DNA from: Flavobacterium pallidum
GTDB taxonomy: Bacteria; Bacteroidota; Bacteroidia; Flavobacteriales; Flavobacteriaceae
Assembly: GCF_003097535.1 (NCBI RefSeq)
Contig: NZ_CP029187.1
Location: 2,852,001 to 2,916,000, forward strand
DNA: 64,000 nucleotides
Direction: 5' to 3'
Positions within the stretch are counted from its first letter, which is position 1, and the number at the start of each line of letters is the position of its first letter. A program made the translations under genes and the position numbers. The notes beneath the pieces were generated by a model. That model saw only the letters and a list, made by a program, of their open reading frames with translations. It was not told where the DNA came from and did no database searches. This document shows positions 45,627 to 53,796 of the stretch, one piece after another.

Positions 45627-47468
45627 CTAATCATTCATAGAAATCAAAAATTCCTCGTTATTTCTCGTTTTCTTAAAACGATCGTTGATGAAATCCATGG
45701 CTTCCACAGGATTCATATCAGAAAGGTATTTGCGCATGATCCACATACGCTGCAATGTTTTTTCGTCCAACAGCAAATCGTCACGACGCGTACTTGAAGA
45801 CGTAAGATCGATGGCCGGAAAGATACGCTTGTTTGCAATTTTTCGGTCGAGCTGCAATTCCATGTTGCCGGTTCCTTTGAATTCCTCAAAAATCACTTCA
45901 TCCATTTTGGAACCCGTTTCGGTCAATGCTGTAGCAATGATGCTTAAGGAACCTCCATTTTCTACATTACGGGCTGCACCGAAGAAACGTTTCGGTTTTT
46001 GCAGGGCATTCGCATCAACACCTCCCGAAAGTACTTTCCCTGAAGCAGGCTGAACAGTGTTATAAGCCCTTGCGAGACGCGTAATCGAATCCAAAAGGAT
46101 CACCACATCGTGCCCACATTCCACCAGTCTTTTTGCTTTTTCCAAAACGATGTTTGCAATTTTCACGTGTTCCTGCGGCTCACGGTCAAAAGTCGAGGCG
46201 ATCACCTCTCCCCTGACGTTGCGCTGCATGTCTGTAACCTCCTCGGGGCGTTCGTCAATCAACAGCACCAATAAATACGCTTCGGGATGGTTGGATGCAA
46301 TGGCATTGGCAATATCCTTGAGCAGCATTGTCTTACCGGTTTTTGGCTGTGCTACAATCATGCCTCGCTGTCCTTTACCGATTGGCGAAAACAAATCGAT
46401 GATACGCGTTGAAATGGAGCTTCCTTTTTCGGCCAGCCTGAATTTTTCCTGTGGAAATATTGGGGTAAGGTGCTCAAAAGACACACGGTCACGGACTACC
46501 TGAGGATCATGCCCGTTGATTTTCAACACTTTTACCAATGGAAAAAACTTCTCCCCTTCTTTTGGCGGACGCACTACGCCTTTTACGGTGTCTCCGGTTT
46601 TTAAACCAAACAGGCGGACTTGTGAAGTCGACAGATAAATATCATCCGGTGAAGCCAGGTAATTATAATCAGACGAACGCAGGAAACCGTAGCCATCTGG
46701 CATCATTTCCAGTACGCCTTCGCTTTCAATGATTCCGTCGAACTCATAATCTGAATCCCGGAAATTGTTTTTCTTGCCCTTAAAATTCGGGTTGGTTTCG
46801 TTCCTTTCGGTTCCGCCACGGGACTGGTTGCCATTCGGAGCATTATTTCCGTTCTGGTTTCCATTAGCATTTTGGGCGGAATTGTTGTTGTTTTGTTGAT
46901 TCGGGTTTTGCTGATGCTGTTGCTTCTGATTTGGCTGCGCACGGCTCGGCTGCGAATCGGGTTGGTTCGGATGCTGACTTTTACCAACAATCTTCGGCTT
47001 GTTCCCCTGAACCGGTTCTGTTTCCGGCTGTGGCTCAGAAACTACAGATTCATTTTCTGTAACGGGAGCCGGCTGGTCATTGGTGCGGTTCTTTTTTTCG
47101 AACTTGTTTTTCTCGAATTTATTTTTACGGTCTTTCTGCTGTGGTATGGCAGGAACGGTTTCGTTTGCCATTACTGGATTTTCGTCAAATAACGTAGCAT
47201 TTTCCTGTGCCTTGTGCTGTATTTCCGGAGTTGGCCCGTCGACAGCTTCTTTATCGTTCTTTGTAATCCTGATTCGTTTAGACTTTGTCTCTTCGGCTGC
47301 AGGTGCCGTATTGGGCTGAGACGTTTCTGCGGAAGCGGACTGACTTGCGAGGATTTTCTCGATCAATGCTTCTTTTTTTACGCCTGCAGTTTTGATGTTT
47401 TTAACCAATTTGGCAATTTCCTGAAGCTCAGTAAGCTTCATTTCTTTTAATGCAGAAATATCAAACAT
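45627..47468 (-). CDS. rho: Transcription termination factor Rho with Q/N-rich insert
   Basis: Hexameric RNA helicase ending Rho-dependent transcripts. The 613 residues greatly exceed the E. coli length of about 419. Order: SAP-like Rho_N helix pair (about 5-42); a long charged, Pro-rich linker; a Gln/Asn-rich stretch (about 164-238, e.g. [19 protein letters not shown]); the cold-shock-type RNA-binding domain (about 245-325, [16 protein letters not shown]); and the ATPase with [17 protein letters not shown] and [16 protein letters not shown]. The insert is likely disordered and could alter RNA binding or phase behaviour (inference). A promoter was not found. Confidence 0.95.
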   Translation of the reverse strand: MFDISALKEMKLTELQEIAKLVKNIKTAGVKKEALIEKILASQSASAETSQPNTAPAAEETKSKRIRITKNDKEAVDGPTPEIQHKAQENATLFDENPVMANETVPAIPQQKDRKNKFEKNKFEKKNRTNDQPAPVTENESVVSEPQPETEPVQGNKPKIVGKSQHPNQPDSQPSRAQPNQKQQHQQNPNQQNNNNSAQNANGNQNGNNAPNGNQSRGGTERNETNPNFKGKKNNFRDSDYEFDGIIESEGVLEMMPDGYGFLRSSDYNYLASPDDIYLSTSQVRLFGLKTGDTVKGVVRPPKEGEKFFPLVKVLKINGHDPQVVRDRVSFEHLTPIFPQEKFRLAEKGSSISTRIIDLFSPIGKGQRGMIVAQPKTGKTMLLKDIANAIASNHPEAYLLVLLIDERPEEVTDMQRNVRGEVIASTFDREPQEHVKIANIVLEKAKRLVECGHDVVILLDSITRLARAYNTVQPASGKVLSGGVDANALQKPKRFFGAARNVENGGSLSIIATALTETGSKMDEVIFEEFKGTGNMELQLDRKIANKRIFPAIDLTSSSTRRDDLLLDEKTLQRMWIMRKYLSDMNPVEAMDFINDRFKKTRNNEEFLISMND

Positions 47469-47626
47469 GAATGTTATTTGAATTAATTAAGTAGAGTAAT
47501 TCGGAATGGATGGTGGTGAATTTTTTTTGAAAATGAATATACCGAAGAATGAAGTACTTACGGTTCTATACTGCAATAATACGAATAATATTTCAGCATA
47601 CAATAGTAATTATTAAAAAGAAAATA

Positions 47627-47634
47627 TATTTTTG
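47627..47634 (+). promoter_or_regulatory. -7 promoter box TATTTTTG for DUF4293 gene
   Basis: TAnnTTTG match with 19 nt between the box and the ATG at 47654. Confidence 0.6.
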
Positions 47635-47653
47635 TGCCTGAAATTACAACAGC

Positions 47654-48064
47654 ATGCTGCAAAGAATCCAAACTGTTTATATGGCTATCGCACTGATCGT
47701 GACGGGCGCGTTGCCATTTGTTTTTCCTTTATGGAAAGTCGACGGGAAGGACGTATTCTTTATGTCAGAGGGAATTTATGTGCCCCTTTTCGGGTTAAGC
47801 ACGGCACTTTCCGTCATGGCAATTATTTCTTATGCAAAAAGACAAAACCAGTTTGTGATGAACAGGCTGAATATCATATTGAATTTAATTTTATTAGGAT
47901 TATTTGTTTACCGCTCGCTAACTGTATCCGGAGTAACCCAAAAGGTTCCTGAGAAGGGTATTGGGATGTTCCTCCCTATTGTTGCTATCGTTTTTTTGGT
48001 CTTAGCCAATAAAGCCATCAAGAAGGATGAAGATCTCGTAAAATCTGCCGACCGGTTGAGGTAA
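47654..48064 (+). CDS. DUF4293 membrane protein
   Basis: A 136-residue protein with four membrane helices (about 7-26, 43-60, 70-88 and 106-122) and a conserved N-terminus, MLQRIQTVYMAIALI, matching the DUF4293 family of Bacteroidota. It ends in a charged cytoplasmic tail (KKDEDLVKSADRLR). Function unknown. In related genomes it sits next to rho, as here, but in the opposite orientation with its own promoter. A strong terminator follows. Confidence 0.82.
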   Translation: MLQRIQTVYMAIALIVTGALPFVFPLWKVDGKDVFFMSEGIYVPLFGLSTALSVMAIISYAKRQNQFVMNRLNIILNLILLGLFVYRSLTVSGVTQKVPEKGIGMFLPIVAIVFLVLANKAIKKDEDLVKSADRLR

Positions 48065-48093
48065 ACCTATAAACTTAGTTTATTAGTGCGAAG

Positions 48094-48125
48094 GAAAGCC
48101 TGGATGAAAGTCCGGGCTTTTTTTG
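48094..48125 (+). terminator. Terminator after DUF4293 gene
   Basis: AAAGCCTGGA pairs with TCCGGGCTTT around TGAAAG, followed by TTTT. Confidence 0.88.
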
Positions 48126-48126
48126 T

Positions 48127-48166
48127 AGTTGGCAGCTACTGAAAACTGTGACTGCGACTGTAAACT
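48127..48166. repeat. ACTG-rich intergenic repeat
   Basis: GGCAGCTACTGAAAACTGTG followed by ACTGCGACTG and TAAACT; same word class as the inverted repeat at 7901-7958, again between convergent genes. Confidence 0.45.
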
Positions 48167-48659
48167 ATCTCTTCCCTAATTCAATCACCTCCAGATCGCT
48201 AATCTTTTCCCCATCAATCACAAACCTTAACATCGTCCTGACCTGATGGAAACCGCTGATTCCGCAGGCTCCGGGGTTCATATGCAAAAGACTGAGTTTC
48301 TTATCAAACATCACTTTAAGGATATGCGAATGCCCGCAAATGAAAAGTTTCGGAGGATACAATGTGATTTCATTGCGGATTTCCTGGTTGTATTTCCCCG
48401 GATAACCACCGATATGCGTGATCCACACATCAACACCTTCACAGAAAAAACGGTTGTGCAGCGGAAATTCCATGCGCGCCTTGTCGCCATCAATGTTGCC
48501 ATAAACTGCACGAAGCGGCTTGATTTTCTTTAAAGTATCCGTGACAATCAAATCACCGATATCGCCGGCATGCCATATTTCATCAGCCTGCGCGGCATAT
48601 TTCAGTATCTTTTCATCGATATGGCTGTGGGTGTCGGATAAAAGCAGTATTTTTTTCAT
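48165..48659 (-). CDS. YfcE-type metallophosphoesterase
   Basis: A 164-residue calcineurin-like phosphodiesterase of the YfcE/MJ0936 group. Metal-site blocks are LLLSDTHSHID (about 5-15), IWHAGDIGDL (about 29-38), AVYGNIDGD (about 51-59), WITHIGGYPG and FICGHSHILKV. Substrates of this group are small phosphodiesters; the natural one is unknown. The start is ATG 48659: the upstream in-frame start at 48689 lies before a TAACTTTG promoter box at 48666-48673. Confidence 0.87.
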   Translation of the reverse strand: MKKILLLSDTHSHIDEKILKYAAQADEIWHAGDIGDLIVTDTLKKIKPLRAVYGNIDGDKARMEFPLHNRFFCEGVDVWITHIGGYPGKYNQEIRNEITLYPPKLFICGHSHILKVMFDKKLSLLHMNPGACGISGFHQVRTMLRFVIDGEKISDLEVIELGKR

Positions 48660-48665
48660 GAGTGC

Positions 48666-48673
48666 CAAAGTTA
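48666..48673 (-). promoter_or_regulatory. -7 promoter box TAACTTTG, near-leaderless
   Basis: TAnnTTTG match with 6 nt before the YfcE-type ATG at 48659; the predicted mRNA has almost no leader. Confidence 0.55.
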
Positions 48674-48742
48674 CAAATTCCCACAGCACACTACTTTGAC
48701 TTTCTGCACTAAATTCCTAATCCATAATTCATAATTCTTAAT

Positions 48743-48750
48743 TACCTTTG
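48743..48750 (+). promoter_or_regulatory. -7 promoter box TACCTTTG for truA
   Basis: TAnnTTTG match, 58 nt upstream of the truA ATG. AT-rich repeat words and an ACTG-rich string (48771-48800) lie around it. Confidence 0.5.
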
Positions 48751-48808
48751 TCTTTCGGTCCGATATGGCGAACTAACTGCCTGCTGAGGCTGCGACTGCA
48801 AACTTAAC

Positions 48809-49579
48809 ATGCGCTACTTTATTGAATTTTCCTATAACGGCACTCATTACCACGGCTGGCAATCCCAACCCAATGCTATGTCCGTACAGGAGGTTTTAGA
48901 AAAAGCCATGTCAGTCATTTTTAGCCAAAAGATCTATTTGGTTGCTGCCGGACGTACTGATACCGGAGTTCATGCTAAAAAAATGTACGCGCATTTCGAC
49001 ATGGGGCCTTTGGAATCGATTCCGGTTTTGGTGCAAAAGCTCAATTCCTATCTTCCGAAAGATATTGCCATTGCTGATATTACCAAAGTTCACGATGATG
49101 CCCATGCGCGTTTTGATGCGATAAAGCGCACTTATGAGTATCATATTTTCACCAAAAAAAATGTTTTCGGGAATGAAACGGGCTGGCACTACGAGCTTCC
49201 GCTGGATGTCGAAGCGATGAACATGGCAGCGGCGATGCTTCTGGATTACACCGATTTCCAGTGTTTTTCAAAAGTGAATACAGACGTAAATACATTCAAT
49301 TGCAAAATCACAGAAGCCTATTGGCACACTGAAAATAATGCTTTAATCTTCAGGATTTCAGCAGATCGGTTTTTGCGCAATATGGTACGTGCGATTGTAG
49401 GCACTTTAGTCAATATCGGCAGGAATAAGATTTCGGTGGACAGCCTCAAAAGCATTATTGAAAGCAAAGACCGGAGCAAAGCAGGGTTTTCAGTCCCCGC
49501 ACAAGGGTTGTTTTTAACTGAAATAGATTATCCGTATATCGCAGATAATAATAGTCAAATCCCAAATTCCATCATCTAA
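48809..49579 (+). CDS. truA: tRNA pseudouridine synthase A
   Basis: Converts uridines 38-40 of the tRNA anticodon arm to pseudouridine. The 256 residues begin MRYFIEFSYNGTHYHGWQSQ, the characteristic N-terminus. The catalytic Asp51 lies in AAGRTDTGVHA, RTYEYHIF follows, and the RNA-binding block FLRNMVRAIVGTLVNIGRNK is near 190-210. Length and order are complete. It ends 2 bp before the ABC exporter gene, so the two are very likely co-transcribed. Confidence 0.96.
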   Translation: MRYFIEFSYNGTHYHGWQSQPNAMSVQEVLEKAMSVIFSQKIYLVAAGRTDTGVHAKKMYAHFDMGPLESIPVLVQKLNSYLPKDIAIADITKVHDDAHARFDAIKRTYEYHIFTKKNVFGNETGWHYELPLDVEAMNMAAAMLLDYTDFQCFSKVNTDVNTFNCKITEAYWHTENNALIFRISADRFLRNMVRAIVGTLVNIGRNKISVDSLKSIIESKDRSKAGFSVPAQGLFLTEIDYPYIADNNSQIPNSII

Positions 49580-49581
49580 AA

Positions 49582-51345
49582 ATGAGCGGCGCAAAAGCAT
49601 TCGATTCCCGCGTATTCAAACGCATCATGGTGTATACAAAACCATATCGCGGCAGGTTTAACGGTGTCATTGTATGGGCCGTCTTACTGGCGGTATTTGC
49701 AGCGCTGAGGCCGGCATTGCTTAAGGGAACCATCGACGATTACATCAGCAAGAAGGACGAACTCGGATTATTGTATTACATCCTTGCCATGGGCGGCGCG
49801 CTGATTATGGAGGTGCTTTCGCAATTTTATTTCGTGTATTGGGCGAATTGGCTCGGACAGGATATTATTCGTGACATCCGGAACAAATTGTTCCGCCACA
49901 TGTTTACATTCCGCATGAAATATTTCGACATGGCTCCCGTGGGGCAGCTTGTGACAAGGACCGTTTCGGACATCGAAGCCATTGCCAAAATCTTCAGCCA
50001 GGGACTTTTCATGATCCTGAGTGATTTGGCTAAAATGGTGGCGCTCTTATTCCTCATGTTTTACCTGAACTGGAAACTGAGCTGGATTGTCATTATCGCG
50101 ATGCCTATCCTGGTATACATCACCCGGATATTCCAAAAGAAGATGCAGCTTGCGTTCGAGCAGGTCCGCAACGAGTTATCAAACCTGAACACCTTTGTAC
50201 AGGAGCGCGTTACGGGTATGAAGATCGTGCAGCTTTTCCACCGAGAGGAAATTGAATATGAGAAATTCCGCTACATCAACAACCGCCACCGCAAAGCGTG
50301 GATCAAGACCGTGTGGTATAACTCGATCTTTTTTCCTATAGCCGATATGATTTCGGCATTGACACTGGGTTGTGTGGTATGGTATGGCGGTTTGCGGATT
50401 TTGGGTGGTGATACGACCACCACATTCGGGGATTTGTTTTCCTATACGATGTTCATTACGATGCTTTTCAATCCGTTGCGGCAGATTGCTGACAAATTCA
50501 ACGAAATGCAAATGGGGATGATTGCTGCCAACCGCGTCTTCGACATCCTTGACAGCGAAGACCAGGTGCAGGATGATGGTGTGACGGAAGCCCCATCATT
50601 TACCGGAAATATTGAATTTAAAGACGTACACTTTGGATATATTGAAAACGAGGAAGTCATTAAAGGCATTAATCTTAAAGTAAAAGCTGGTGAAACCATC
50701 GCTATTGTCGGTTCTACGGGTGCCGGAAAATCGACCATCATCAACCTGATGAACCGGTTTTATGAAATCAACAGCGGGGAAATCTGTATTGATGGAAGCA
50801 ACATTCGTGACTATCGACTGGAATCGCTTCGAAACCAAATTGGTGTGGTATTGCAGGACGTTTTCCTTTTTGCGGATACTATTCTGAACAACATTACGCT
50901 GAACAACCCAGCCATCAGCCGGGAACAGGTCATTGAAGCGGCGAGGAAGATCGGTGTGCATGGTTTTATCATGAGCCTTCCCGGAAACTATGATTACAAC
51001 GTTAAGGAACGCGGCGCGATGCTCTCATCAGGGCAAAGGCAATTGATTGCGTTCTTACGCGCATACGTCAGTAATCCCGCCATCCTGGTGCTTGACGAAG
51101 CGACATCTTCCATCGATACCTATTCGGAGGAACTGATACAGCGCGCCACGGAAACCATCACCAAAGGCCGTACATCGATCGTGATTGCGCACCGTCTCGC
51201 CACCATTGTCAATGCTGATAAGATCGTCGTGATGGACAAAGGACTGATCGTTGAGCACGGTACACACCAGCAATTGCTTGCGATTGAAGGCGGCCACTAC
51301 CGGAATTTGTATGATTCCCAATTTTTAACCGAAGTAAAAAACTAA
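49582..51345 (+). CDS. ABC exporter, fused permease-ATPase (MsbA/LmrA-like)
   Basis: A 587-residue half-transporter. An exporter-type transmembrane domain with six helices (about 20-310) includes the RNKLFRHMFTFRMKYFD coupling region and DLVTRTVSDIEAI-like NBD contact. The ATPase (about 340-580) has Walker A GSTGAGKST, Q-loop VLQDVFLFADT, signature MLSSGQRQL, Walker B AILVLDEATSSID and switch His in IVIAHRLAT. Substrate unknown; lipid or drug export is typical. Co-transcribed with truA and the next gene (3-bp gap). Confidence 0.93.
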   Translation: MSGAKAFDSRVFKRIMVYTKPYRGRFNGVIVWAVLLAVFAALRPALLKGTIDDYISKKDELGLLYYILAMGGALIMEVLSQFYFVYWANWLGQDIIRDIRNKLFRHMFTFRMKYFDMAPVGQLVTRTVSDIEAIAKIFSQGLFMILSDLAKMVALLFLMFYLNWKLSWIVIIAMPILVYITRIFQKKMQLAFEQVRNELSNLNTFVQERVTGMKIVQLFHREEIEYEKFRYINNRHRKAWIKTVWYNSIFFPIADMISALTLGCVVWYGGLRILGGDTTTTFGDLFSYTMFITMLFNPLRQIADKFNEMQMGMIAANRVFDILDSEDQVQDDGVTEAPSFTGNIEFKDVHFGYIENEEVIKGINLKVKAGETIAIVGSTGAGKSTIINLMNRFYEINSGEICIDGSNIRDYRLESLRNQIGVVLQDVFLFADTILNNITLNNPAISREQVIEAARKIGVHGFIMSLPGNYDYNVKERGAMLSSGQRQLIAFLRAYVSNPAILVLDEATSSIDTYSEELIQRATETITKGRTSIVIAHRLATIVNADKIVVMDKGLIVEHGTHQQLLAIEGGHYRNLYDSQFLTEVKN

Positions 51346-51348
51346 ATT

Positions 51349-51999
51349 ATGCCATTTACCATTGCCATTTCCCGGGAAAGAAAAATGCTGAAACAAAACC
51401 GATGGCTACAGGCGTTCATTGTCGTATTTGTCATTTGTTGGATAAATTCTTATATAGGAAATACGGACACTTCGAACTGGTTGCTGGAAAACACGCTCGT
51501 ATTCCTATTCCTCGGCTTCCTTATTTTTACGTACAAAAAATACCAGTTCAGCGACCTGAGTTATTTATTGATTTGCATTTACCTGTGCCTTCATGTCTAT
51601 GGTTCGAAATACACTTACGCAGAAAATCCTTTCGGATATTGGCTGAAAGATGCGCTTGATTTACCCCGAAACCATTATGACCGTATCGTGCATTTCAGCT
51701 TCGGGTTCCTGCTCGCCTACCCCATGCGTGAAATGTTCCTCAAATGGCTGAAATTCCCTGCATGGGTCGCCTGGACATTGCCCATCGAGATCACTTTATC
51801 CATCAGCGCATTTTATGAATTGATTGAGTGGGCCGTTGCCGACATATTGTTTAAGGAACAAGGCGCTGCCTATCTCGGCACGCAAGGCGACATCTGGGAT
51901 GCGCAGAAGGATATTTTCCTGGCATTTTCCGGGGCGATTATTGCTACGACAATTGTATCTGTCATTAAGAAAGTGGGTAATATTAATGAAGCACAGTGA
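51349..51999 (+). CDS. DUF2238/YjdF-like membrane protein
   Basis: A 216-residue inner-membrane protein with about six hydrophobic helices. Family-like motifs are HYDRIVHFSFGFLLAYPMRE (about 103-122), YELIEWAVADI (about 155-165) and GTQGDIWDAQKDIFLA (about 176-191). His, Asp and Glu within these motifs may form a metal site (inference). Start 51349 or the internal ATG at 51385 (MLKQNRW) are both possible. It is probably the last gene of the truA operon. Function unknown. Confidence 0.8.
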   Translation: MPFTIAISRERKMLKQNRWLQAFIVVFVICWINSYIGNTDTSNWLLENTLVFLFLGFLIFTYKKYQFSDLSYLLICIYLCLHVYGSKYTYAENPFGYWLKDALDLPRNHYDRIVHFSFGFLLAYPMREMFLKWLKFPAWVAWTLPIEITLSISAFYELIEWAVADILFKEQGAAYLGTQGDIWDAQKDIFLAFSGAIIATTIVSVIKKVGNINEAQ

Positions 52000-52094
52000 T
52001 TTTCCACTATACGGTCCAACGGTCTTTTATCTTTCCTCTTTAAAAATAAATCCTTATTTTCGCTAACTCAAATTCATTAGAAAAACACTTAAAA

Positions 52095-53480
52095 ATGAAA
52101 TACGATATTATAGTTTTAGGAAGTGGCCCGGGCGGATATGTAACTGCCATCAGGGCATCGCAACTTGGTTTCAAGGTTGCTGTAATCGAAAAGGAAAACC
52201 TCGGCGGTATCTGCCTGAACTGGGGTTGTATCCCTACAAAAGCATTGCTGAAGTCGGCACAGGTTTTTGATTACTTAAAACACGCTTCCGACTATGGACT
52301 CACGATCAAAGAATATGACAAAGATTTCAACGCAGTGATTTCACGTTCGCGCGGTGTGGCAGATGGCATGAGCAAAGGCGTGCAGTTCCTGATGAAAAAA
52401 AATAAAATCGATGTGATTGAAGGTGCCGGAAAAATCAAGCCGGGCAAGAAAGTCGACGTAGATAACAATGGTACCGTTACCGAATTTACCGCAGATCACA
52501 TCATTATCGCTACAGGCGCACGCTCACGAGAATTGCCGAACCTGCCACAGGACGGTAAGAAAGTCATCGGGTACCGCCAGGCCATGTCATTGCCTGACCA
52601 GCCGAAATCGATGATTGTTGTGGGTTCAGGTGCTATCGGTGTCGAATTTGCACATTTCTACAATTCCATGGGAACTGATGTTACCATCGTAGAATTCCTT
52701 CCCAATATTGTGCCTCTTGAGGATGAAGAAGTTTCCAAGCAAATGGAACGCTCCATGAAAAAAGCCGGTGTAAAGATCATGACCAATGCATCAGTAGAGA
52801 AAGTCGACACTTCCGGCAACGGCGTAAAAGCTACCGTAAAAACTGCCAAAGGTGAAGAAATCCTTGAAGCCGACATCCTGCTTTCCGCTGTCGGAATCAA
52901 ATCGAATATTGAAAATATCGGTTTGGAAGAAGTGGGTATCGCCACCGACCGCGATAAGATTTTGGTAAACGATTTCTACCAGACGAACATTCCGGGTTAC
53001 TATGCCATCGGTGATGTTGTTCCTGGTCCTGCGCTTGCTCATGTCGCTTCCGCAGAAGGGATTACCTGTGTCGAAAAAATCGCAGGCCTGCATGTCGATA
53101 AGATCGATTACGGAAATATCCCGGGATGTACTTATGCTACGCCGGAAATCGCCTCTGTAGGCTTAACCGAAAAACAGGCCAAAGAAAAAGGGTACGAACT
53201 GAAAATCGGGAAATTCCCATTCTCCGCTTCCGGAAAAGCAAAAGCTTCCGGTGCCGCTGATGGTTTTGTAAAAGTGATTTTTGATGCCAAATATGGCGAA
53301 TGGCTGGGCTGCCACATGATCGGCGCAGGCGTTACCGACATGATTGCTGAAGCTGTTGTCGCCAGGAAACTGGAAACTACGGGCCACGAAATCATCAAAT
53401 CTATCCACCCCCACCCAACCATGAGCGAGGCAATTATGGAAGCGGCGGCTGCAGCGTATGATGAAGTGATTCATTTGTAG
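52095..53480 (+). CDS. lpdA: Dihydrolipoyl dehydrogenase (E3)
   Basis: FAD enzyme reoxidising the lipoyl groups of 2-oxoacid dehydrogenase and glycine cleavage complexes with NAD. The 461 residues have the FAD motif [11 protein letters not shown] (about 8-18), the redox disulfide [16 protein letters not shown], an NAD motif [12 protein letters not shown] (about 175-186), [11 protein letters not shown], and the C-terminal catalytic His-Glu in [13 protein letters not shown]. It is a likely partner of the E1 protein at 15425, although far from it. An octamer tandem array follows the stop codon. Confidence 0.95.
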   Translation: MKYDIIVLGSGPGGYVTAIRASQLGFKVAVIEKENLGGICLNWGCIPTKALLKSAQVFDYLKHASDYGLTIKEYDKDFNAVISRSRGVADGMSKGVQFLMKKNKIDVIEGAGKIKPGKKVDVDNNGTVTEFTADHIIIATGARSRELPNLPQDGKKVIGYRQAMSLPDQPKSMIVVGSGAIGVEFAHFYNSMGTDVTIVEFLPNIVPLEDEEVSKQMERSMKKAGVKIMTNASVEKVDTSGNGVKATVKTAKGEEILEADILLSAVGIKSNIENIGLEEVGIATDRDKILVNDFYQTNIPGYYAIGDVVPGPALAHVASAEGITCVEKIAGLHVDKIDYGNIPGCTYATPEIASVGLTEKQAKEKGYELKIGKFPFSASGKAKASGAADGFVKVIFDAKYGEWLGCHMIGAGVTDMIAEAVVARKLETTGHEIIKSIHPHPTMSEAIMEAAAAAYDEVIHL

Positions 53481-53483
53481 TTG

Positions 53484-53547
53484 CTTAGTGCCTTAGTGCC
53501 TTAGTGCCTTAGTGCCTTAGTGCCTTAGTGCCTTAGTGCCTTAGTGC
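53484..53547. repeat. Perfect tandem array, 8 copies of CTTAGTGC
   Basis: Sixty-four bases, period 8, no mismatches, starting 4 bp after the lpdA stop. The partial inverted echo CTCAGGCACTCAGGCACT lies at 53621-53638, past the terminator. The 316-bp gap 53481-53796 otherwise holds only the terminator. Confidence 0.97.
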
Positions 53548-53570
53548 AAACTTCGATTTTGAAATATTGA

Positions 53571-53596
53571 ACCGTCCTTTTGGGCGGTTTTTTTTT
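53571..53596 (+). terminator. Terminator after lpdA
   Basis: ACCGTCC pairs with GGGCGGT around TTTT, followed by a T-run of nine or more. Confidence 0.9.
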
Positions 53597-53796
53597 GTTA
53601 TTATTACAGTGCCTTCAAAACTCAGGCACTCAGGCACTTTTTGACAAAACCACCACATTTGAAGCAAAAGTCCTCAGTTTCTGAAGGGTTTCCCATCAAA
53701 ATCAACATAAACTAACGATGTTGCGTTAATCCCTGAAATCTTCTAAACAATTTCTTAAATCCTTAGTAATTTTACACTACAAAAATTCAACCAAAA

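Noticed and set aside
49582..51345. ABC exporter as a bacteriocin or toxin system
   Set aside because: No peptidase domain, precursor or immunity gene; linked to truA.
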